Below, one piece after another: positions 58,210 through 64,000 of a stretch of 64,000 nucleotides of DNA. Both the position numbers and the translations under genes were made by a program. This DNA comes from Furcasterigmium furcatum (taxonomy: Eukaryota > Ascomycota > Sordariomycetes > Glomerellales > Plectosphaerellaceae), in NCBI GenBank assembly GCA_001599815.1, contig BCIA01000005.1, positions 2,087,088-2,151,087 on the forward strand, in the 5' to 3' direction. How positions within the stretch are numbered: the stretch's first letter is position 1; every line of letters begins with the position of its first letter. The notes beneath the pieces are model-generated. The model was not told the origin of the DNA, did not search any database, and was given only the letters and a program-made list of their open reading frames with translations.

Positions 58210-59546
58210 CTTGTCGCCTGGATTGTGTAACAATAGCGACCTAGTCTTCTGATATGTTTGGGGGTAAAGGGAACGGTCAGACCACCATGACACTGCGGAA
58301 CTGCACGACGGGTGGAAGGGGCGGGTTATCGGACGTCGAGTCGAGGTGAGGTCGGGTTGATGATGTACGACGGACGGGAGGTGAAGAAAATGCGCGACGA
58401 GCCTGGGGCCAGCAGCGAATGAAAGGAAGCGGCGCCGCTTGGGCCAATTCGGGGCAACTTCGGTTCGCTAAAGCAATTGTGGCACCTTTTCCCAATTGTG
58501 GTCTGCCCGCTCCTGCGTTTTAGGGTTTTGGCCTTGTCTGAGGATTCACTGTATCCGGATTTTCGGCGTCTGCCATTCCGAGCTCGTCCACCGGCCCGCA
58601 GTATCGGTACCTTCTCCGGCCCCTCCAACAAGCTCCATCACGCCCAATTTCCCCATCCGTGGCCCTCTGTGCCGAGGCCTGTCAAGTACCTGTTCCCTCG
58701 ACCACGCCCACCGACGCCTTCGGCATTTGCGTCGCTTGCCCTCTCCGTTGTCGGATACACACGCCACAGCGCCGCGGCTCCTCGAAATGAAGGATCCCTG
58801 AGCTCCAGCCCGCGTGGCCAATGCAGCATGGCGGCGTCGAGGGCTGCTGCATCTACCAACGGCTCGGGAGGAGGCTGCCGGATCGTAATAGTAGTATGCC
58901 GGGGAAGATAGAGGCGAGGAAGAGGACGGCTGCGAATTTAAAGAGATGGGCGTTCTATGTGGACAGGAATTGGGAGGTGTAAAATCTCGCTTTGAGGCCG
59001 GAGCTCATTATAGGGCGAGAGACTGCCTGGTCGCCATCTTGCTCCGAGATGCTGTCGGCGGCCTCTGCCGGATTCAAGAGCGGCTCATTGGCCCCTTCGG
59101 CGTCCATGATGAGTCGTCACCATTGGATGGACATGTGATGGGAAGGGTTGTATGAGCGAAAGACGTGTTGCATGGGTCTATACTGAGAGCCATCAACAAG
59201 ACAAAATTATGATGCTGTCGCATCGCGGGCGTGCGGGAGAAGAACTTCGCTAAGGCGCTAGTGAGGCCGGGGGTGGTTTACCCACCTTTGCCCACGTCAG
59301 GATCCATCCTAGCAACGGACAAGAGGGTAACATACATTGGTCGTACAGAAGACGGCTTGGGACATTTTATGGATAATGTCGATGATAGCAATTAAGCATC
59401 GAAATGTTTAATTATTTGGTAGATGGCTGTGTCATGGTCTTTTTTTTTTTTTTATAAAAAAAAACTTTGTTACAGTACAGTATTTTACTTTGCATGCTTT
59501 GTTAATTTTGCTCTCGGCGAGTTTGTCAGCCACTCGACAATAATAA
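58210..59546. other. Spacer between stm1 and HET gene 2
   Basis: The right side is AT-rich (about 59380-59560), including T14 then AT then A9 at 59440-59464, a self-complementary tract. The left side is the stm1 promoter and leader, with a CT-rich stretch. No gene is supported. Confidence 0.45.
59440..59464. repeat. T14-AT-A9 homopolymer palindrome
   Basis: A run of 14 T, the bases AT, then a run of 9 A, in an otherwise GC-rich contig. It can fold into an A/T hairpin and lies 83 bases beyond the stop codon of HET gene 2, so it could act in 3' end formation. It may also be a site of assembly or copy-number error. Confidence 0.6.
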
Positions 59547-61669
59547 CTATTCGCGACTTACATCAGGACGATATTCTTTCTTCTCATCTCCCTGCACCCA
59601 TTCCTTCGGCTCGCACCCCTTTCCCCCCTCTTCCCCGTCGACTCCAGCAAATATCTTTCCGCCCTTCGCCGCCCACAACGCCGCCGTCTCGAGAACCTCC
59701 GGCCCAACCTCCACAAGCAGCCGGAATCGCTCAATGCCCAAGAATGACTCCCGCACTACCATAGCCCGCGCTTTGAGCTCTGACAAGCAGGAGAAACTTC
59801 TCGACTGGCCCTCCGCAGGCGCGAGGACGGGCAGCGTCGAGAACGGATCCGTATTCTCTTTGAGGTGCCATCGCAGGTCGGACAACCACCAGTGATTGTC
59901 CTTGCCCGAGTGGTCCGAGCTGGCCGGGGTGGGCTGGCCCGGTTGCAGCGATGACCAGGGGACGACGGCGACGATGCCGTCTTTGTCGCTGGTAGCGCTG
60001 CGCCAGAGGACGAAGAAACCGGAGGAGAGGTTCGCAGTCGTGAAGGCGAGGATGACTGCATGGGAGGCGTCCTGCCTGCTCAAGGGGTCGAAGTCGAGGA
60101 CGGAGCTGCGCTGGTCAGACAGGTTTTTGAGGGGCGGTTCGACAGCACGGATGTGATATGGGTCACAGTTGCGGGCGTCGACGCGCATAAGAGAGGCCTC
60201 AGTGACCGGGAACGTGGTCGTCTGGTCAAGGCCGAGGATGATGCGGGTCGTGACGAACTTGCTGAGAGGAATGGAAGCTTCGATTCTCTTGTCTGGGGAA
60301 CAAGTTAGCCCTTTTTCTACTTCTATAGACCGCCGGCTGCTTCTGTCCACTTACAAAGTCGGCGGCCGCCCGACGTGGAATCGCTGGAGTCGGAGTCGGC
60401 GTCGTCTCCCGGCCATCGAGTGTTCTGGAGGTGGAAACACGCGCTTGCACACCCATGGTCCGATTCCAATTGAAGATCAAAAAACGTCCATGGCGCTGCG
60501 CGAGTGTACAGGGTCTCGTTGTCCCCGAAGAACGAATACATTGGTGTGACGAAGATCCCTACCGCGACGAACTTGTCGTCGTCGCTTGCGTCTGGCGAGA
60601 GGACGGCCAAATGCCACTTTTCCCCTGTCTCCTTCCACTTCCTGGGCAAATCGAGCGCAGTGAATGGCGCAAGCTGTACCGCGACTTCCAGGCCGCGGGG
60701 GGTGACCATTAACTCTGGCTTCGGCCATACCGGATTGCGTTTCAGGTTGAATCTCTCGCAGCCGAAGTTGCTTGTGTTGAGACCCAAAGGTAGGCAAGAC
60801 CAGGCGTTGTTCAACATATTCGGATTCTTCTGCCAAAGGAGGATGGACGAGTCAGCTTGGTTCTGCTGGAGCATCTCCATCAAGAGCCTCGTAAAGGCCT
60901 TCCTTTTTCCCTCCCCGTAGAGAAGCGGCATGTTGACATCGAAGAGTCCTAGCAGACAATAGGCCTTGTCTTCCCCCCTCGTTGTGCGTCTTGAACTTGC
61001 CCAAGTCATGCGAGTGGCGACTGGGGTCCTCCGGAGAAGGTGCTCGAGGTCGTCCAGTTTGAAGCAGCTCTTACAGTAAGCGACCTGGCTGTTCGGTGGT
61101 CTCTCGTCCTTCCTTTCGTCCTCTGGTCTGTGTTTGCGTTGGAGTAGTTCTTTTTTGATATATGTTACCTTCGAGATGCGATCTGCCAGGGAGTACCGGT
61201 CGTCGATCACGTCCCAGTTCGCGTCGTAGAAGATGACCTCGTGCGGCGCAATAAGCTCCTGGAGCGTCCAACCGCGGCTGAACCAGTTGCTGCGCGCGAA
61301 ATTGGGGCATTTTCCTTCCTCCTCTTTATCAAGGGCCACGTCCTCCAACCAGACGTAACACTGGGATGACTTGCGGTACCACGCGAACATGGAGTTGATG
61401 GCCTCTGACAACTCGGCACTGCTGGATTTGTCGATGCAACACGTGTCAATCCATACATACTCCAGGTCGTCCTTCACGGCTAAGGCACATGTTTGGAGCA
61501 CCTTTTTGAGGCCCCGTTTCGGACTGTTCAGCTGGTCGATGATCGGGATTTTGAGGTCCTCGAAAACAAACTCATCTTCGCCCCAGGTGTGTGATAAGAT
61601 GGCATACTGCGGGACTTGATCGCCGATAAACGTCTTGAGTTCGTATGTTTTTGTATGAAGAAGTCTCAT
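59547..61669 (-). CDS. HET-domain protein 2 (HET-E/HET-D-like N-terminus)
   Basis: Two exons (61669-60355 and 60292-59547) with a 62-base intron (GTAAGT donor, GCTAAC branch site) give 686 residues. The protein opens MRLLHTKTYELKTFIGDQ and QYAILSHTWGEDEFVFEDL. It continues with YVWIDTCCIDKSSSAELSEA, SMFAWYRKSSQCYVWLEDV, NWFSRGWTLQELIAPHEVIF, and later RGEDKAYCLLGLFDVNMPLL plus YGEGKRKAF. These blocks are the HET domain followed by the region common in HET-E, HET-D and HET-R type proteins. An insertion with KHRPEDERKDERPPN separates the parts. The C-terminal half (about 320-686) matches no NACHT or WD40 repeats, so this is not a full HET-E STAND protein. A self/nonself or stress-death role is inferred. 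It belongs to a different HET subfamily from the gene at 46914-49056. Confidence 0.85.
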
Positions 61670-62489
61670 TGTGGGTTAGCAGGCTCTACGGCCTGGAGTG
61701 CGTCGGTCAGAGCTGATTGTCAGTTGGACAGTCCAAGTTTGTGCCTATCGTCCGTCCTGTCTTGAGCGGGGTTCCGGCAGGAATCTTTCGGTCGTATTCC
61801 CACTTCGCTCTCATTGACTGACAGATGATTAAATAATACCAGACCCTAGGTACATATGGGGGTGAACGGGGCCCTGCAGGGCGAATGCACCCAAAAGGGG
61901 TTATAAGACGCGCGATTATCCCCAGTCAGTCCTCAATGAAATGCTAAATATGGCGAGATATCCATCGAACATGATTCATCAGAAGCATCAACCAACCAGC
62001 GATGGACAAATCCAAGAAGCCACAGAGATTTGCACTACTCGTGGGCGTCGAATTTTACCTCAAGGGCTCAAGAACGGCAACGGACGGTTCACCAGTCCCA
62101 TGCTGCTGACCGTCACAAATCGGACTTCCTCAAATTGTCACGCTATGTATTACTCTCTTGAAGGATAGAATTTGATGATTTGAGTGTTTCCTAGAAGAAG
62201 AATGTACCCTTCCGTACGAGAATACGTTCTACGGGCATCGGCCCAAAGACGACCGGCTGTCTCCATCTAGGACCAAGTCCAGATGCCTGACTGGCGCCAT
62301 CCACACGATTTAGGCTACCGTTGCTAATACGGTGGAAGCATATGCTTTACGGTGAAATTTATATATGTATGGCTGGGTTATGCAGGCTGCGCCACAACCC
62401 TTGTCCGTGTCGCTCGGGGTCGGCTCAGGCTAAAAACAGCGAGGCTCCAGAACACATCCAAGTAAAACCCATCTCTGAGGTTCTGGCCT
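61670..62489. other. Spacer before the fungal_trans_2 gene
   Basis: Holds the promoter of HET gene 2 and the 3' flank of the right-edge gene. The middle is AT-richer than the surrounding genes. No gene is visible. Confidence 0.45.
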
Positions 62490-64000
62490 CTAAGCCAGCA
62501 CGGGTCGTATTCGCCTCTCGAAGCAGATCCGAACCCAAGCTCGCGGGCCGTATAAACGGTCCAGGTCGTCGGCACAACAAGCCGGACTTGATGTGGCGTC
62601 AAAGATGTCGGGTTCTGGTGCAGTGGCTCCTCCGTTTTCTCGGGCATGCAGAATCCAGATCTCGCTCTCGAGAGTCTCGAGACATCGCTGGATGTTCATG
62701 AAACCCTGCTTGGCAAACATCGTCTTGAACAGCCCAATTACTGTGCGTCGTCTCGCGGCATCGACCGCCTCGCATCCGAGCACCCATAGAGGCCACAGCA
62801 TGATCGTCACTGCCGGGTTGCTCGCGGGCACCTGATGTACCTCAGTCTCGAGCTTCGAGGTCAAATCTCCAATCACTGGCGACTTGCCGTCGAAAATGGT
62901 CGCGCGGAGGAGGAAGAGCTGCGAGGCCAGGGCATGAGAGCGTGCCGCAGATATGCTGGCGTTGTGGATGTTGATTCGTCTTCGTCCCGCGTCGTCGTCG
63001 TCTTCATCGCTGTCGTATGGCGGGGAGGAGTATCCCGCCAAGTGATATGGCGTGGGAAGTGCTTTGCTGGCCTGCTCTATCCGGTTCAGCAAGAGTCTCC
63101 GACTTCGTCTGAAAGCATCCATGCTCATTTTCCTCTGGAGAAACTGTTCGACCAGGGAGGCGCATTCACCGGTCAGTGGTATTATCGTCTCGCCGAAGCC
63201 GAAGATGATATCCGGTTCGCGGTTGGCATCAGTAGCCGGCACCACGGGCTTTGTCTGATCCCCCATCCAGTAACTCTTGTGGAGAAACGGTTGTCGCGGG
63301 AAAGGAACACAGGTACTGATATCGTGGTAAGCCAGCAGTCTTATCTCCATCTCGACAACGGAGGGGTAGCGGTGGCCGCGGTTCTCATTGCCGGCATGAG
63401 TAGCGGCCCAGAGGTTCTCGATCAGGAAGACGGCACCGCGAATCAGCGGCAGGAGGGTGTCCATTCCTGAGCCCTGGACGATCTCAATGCCTGTGAGCTG
63501 CAGAGAGCCGGAGAGAGCTGCGCTCAGCTCACTCAACGAGAGGAAGGAAGCCATGTTCGAATCATGCGAGAGCGCAGCCAATGATTTTGCTCGTGGCTTC
63601 GGCTTCAGGGCTTTGATCAAGGTCTCGACGGCGACTTGCTTGAGCGTGAGCACCTCGGTCTCATCTGTGAGCCCGTGGCTCGCCAGATGCCCCGCTGCGA
63701 CTGTGACGATCATGGGGAGGAGGATGGAGCCAAAGTCCAGCACCATGGCCTTGTGCTCTTCGAGGATCTTGGCATACCTCTCGGGGTTTGGAAACGACAG
63801 ATCAGGTATAACCTGCCACCAGTGCCGGAAGAGCACCGCTTCCCTATCAGACGAGTAGAGCGGGTGACCACCTGGGGACATGGTCGCGATGACTGATTGG
63901 TGATGGCGGGCAGGGAGGCGACGCATTTCCTGGCTTGGTGCATGCAAAACGGCCGCTGGACAGTCCTTTCTGGGCGACGTTGCGGCCGCAGGACCTCTCG
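62490..64000 (-). CDS. Fungal-specific transcription factor, C-terminal part (fungal_trans_2), cut by the window edge
   Basis: The frame ends at a TAG at 62490 and stays open to the window edge, giving at least 503 residues with the N-terminus missing. Recognisable are LFRHWWQVIPDLSFPNPERY, LEEHKAMVLDFGSILLPMIV, AVFLIENLWAATHAGNENRG, VEMEIRLLAYHDISTCVPF and a C-terminal NIQRCLETLESEIWILHA. This is the helical regulatory domain that usually follows a Zn2Cys6 DNA-binding cluster; the cluster should be encoded beyond 64000. The first visible part (RKDCPAAVLHAPSQEM) looks like linker. An intron near the edge cannot be excluded. Target genes are unknown. Confidence 0.75.
   Translation of the reverse strand, partial: RGPAAATSPRKDCPAAVLHAPSQEMRRLPARHHQSVIATMSPGGHPLYSSDREAVLFRHWWQVIPDLSFPNPERYAKILEEHKAMVLDFGSILLPMIVTVAAGHLASHGLTDETEVLTLKQVAVETLIKALKPKPRAKSLAALSHDSNMASFLSLSELSAALSGSLQLTGIEIVQGSGMDTLLPLIRGAVFLIENLWAATHAGNENRGHRYPSVVEMEIRLLAYHDISTCVPFPRQPFLHKSYWMGDQTKPVVPATDANREPDIIFGFGETIIPLTGECASLVEQFLQRKMSMDAFRRSRRLLLNRIEQASKALPTPYHLAGYSSPPYDSDEDDDDAGRRRINIHNASISAARSHALASQLFLLRATIFDGKSPVIGDLTSKLETEVHQVPASNPAVTIMLWPLWVLGCEAVDAARRRTVIGLFKTMFAKQGFMNIQRCLETLESEIWILHARENGGATAPEPDIFDATSSPACCADDLDRLYGPRAWVRICFERRIRPVLA

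Noticed and set aside
1..64000. Search by eye for transposons, rDNA, CRISPR arrays and biosynthetic clusters
   Set aside because: No transposase, reverse transcriptase, long terminal repeat, rRNA, spaced repeat array, PKS or NRPS signature was seen.

Overview
This window is nuclear DNA from a filamentous ascomycete (Pezizomycotina, most likely Sordariomycetes). The genes are GC-rich and carry many short introns of about 50-75 bases with GT(A/G)NGT donors and CTAAC-type branch points. They include families typical of these fungi: HET-domain proteins, a Rua1-type regulator, a fungal_trans_2 transcription factor, a CorA-like membrane protein and a fungal GT2 glycosyltransferase. The species cannot be read from the sequence. 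Exon joins were worked out by hand from splice signals and frame continuity. Functional names rest on motif recognition, not on database searches.

Layout. 1-9 kb: a small secreted, probably GPI-anchored wall protein (-), a 3.7-kb gene-free stretch, then a five-exon GT2 glycosyltransferase (+). 9.5-16 kb: an LMBR1-type membrane protein (+), an NSRP1/CCDC55-like splicing factor (+), Tim13 (-) and, divergent from it, a VIP36/ERGIC-53-type L-lectin (+). 16-27 kb: the PKA catalytic subunit (+) after a long leader, a CorA-like membrane protein (+), two very small membrane-protein genes each with a TATA box (+), and a phosphoinositide-specific phospholipase C (+). 27-34 kb: a small disordered protein (+), LEU2 (3-isopropylmalate dehydrogenase, -) and a PHD-finger protein (-). 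37-47 kb: a Rua1-type regulator (-), a 6.2-kb stretch with no supported gene, and a small proline-rich protein (-). 47-64 kb: a HET-domain protein (-), Arp8 of INO80 (+), an MFS transporter (+), a basic hypothetical protein (-), an Stm1-type ribosome-associated RGG protein (-), a second HET-domain protein (-), and a fungal_trans_2 regulator (-) that runs off the right edge.

How the genes fit together. Most of the window is housekeeping or signalling: mitochondrial import, secretory cargo, cAMP/PKA, inositol-lipid signalling, chromatin remodelling and leucine synthesis. There is no biosynthetic cluster, CRISPR array, intact transposon or rDNA. The accessory content is the two HET genes, the fungal_trans_2 regulator and a few small proteins without clear families. 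I found no convincing new multi-gene system. The best leads are the two tiny TATA-driven membrane-protein genes, the uORF whose stop codon overlaps the PLC start codon, the GC-AG intron in the PHD gene, the in-frame intron of the Rua1-type gene, and the long gene-poor stretches around the regulators.
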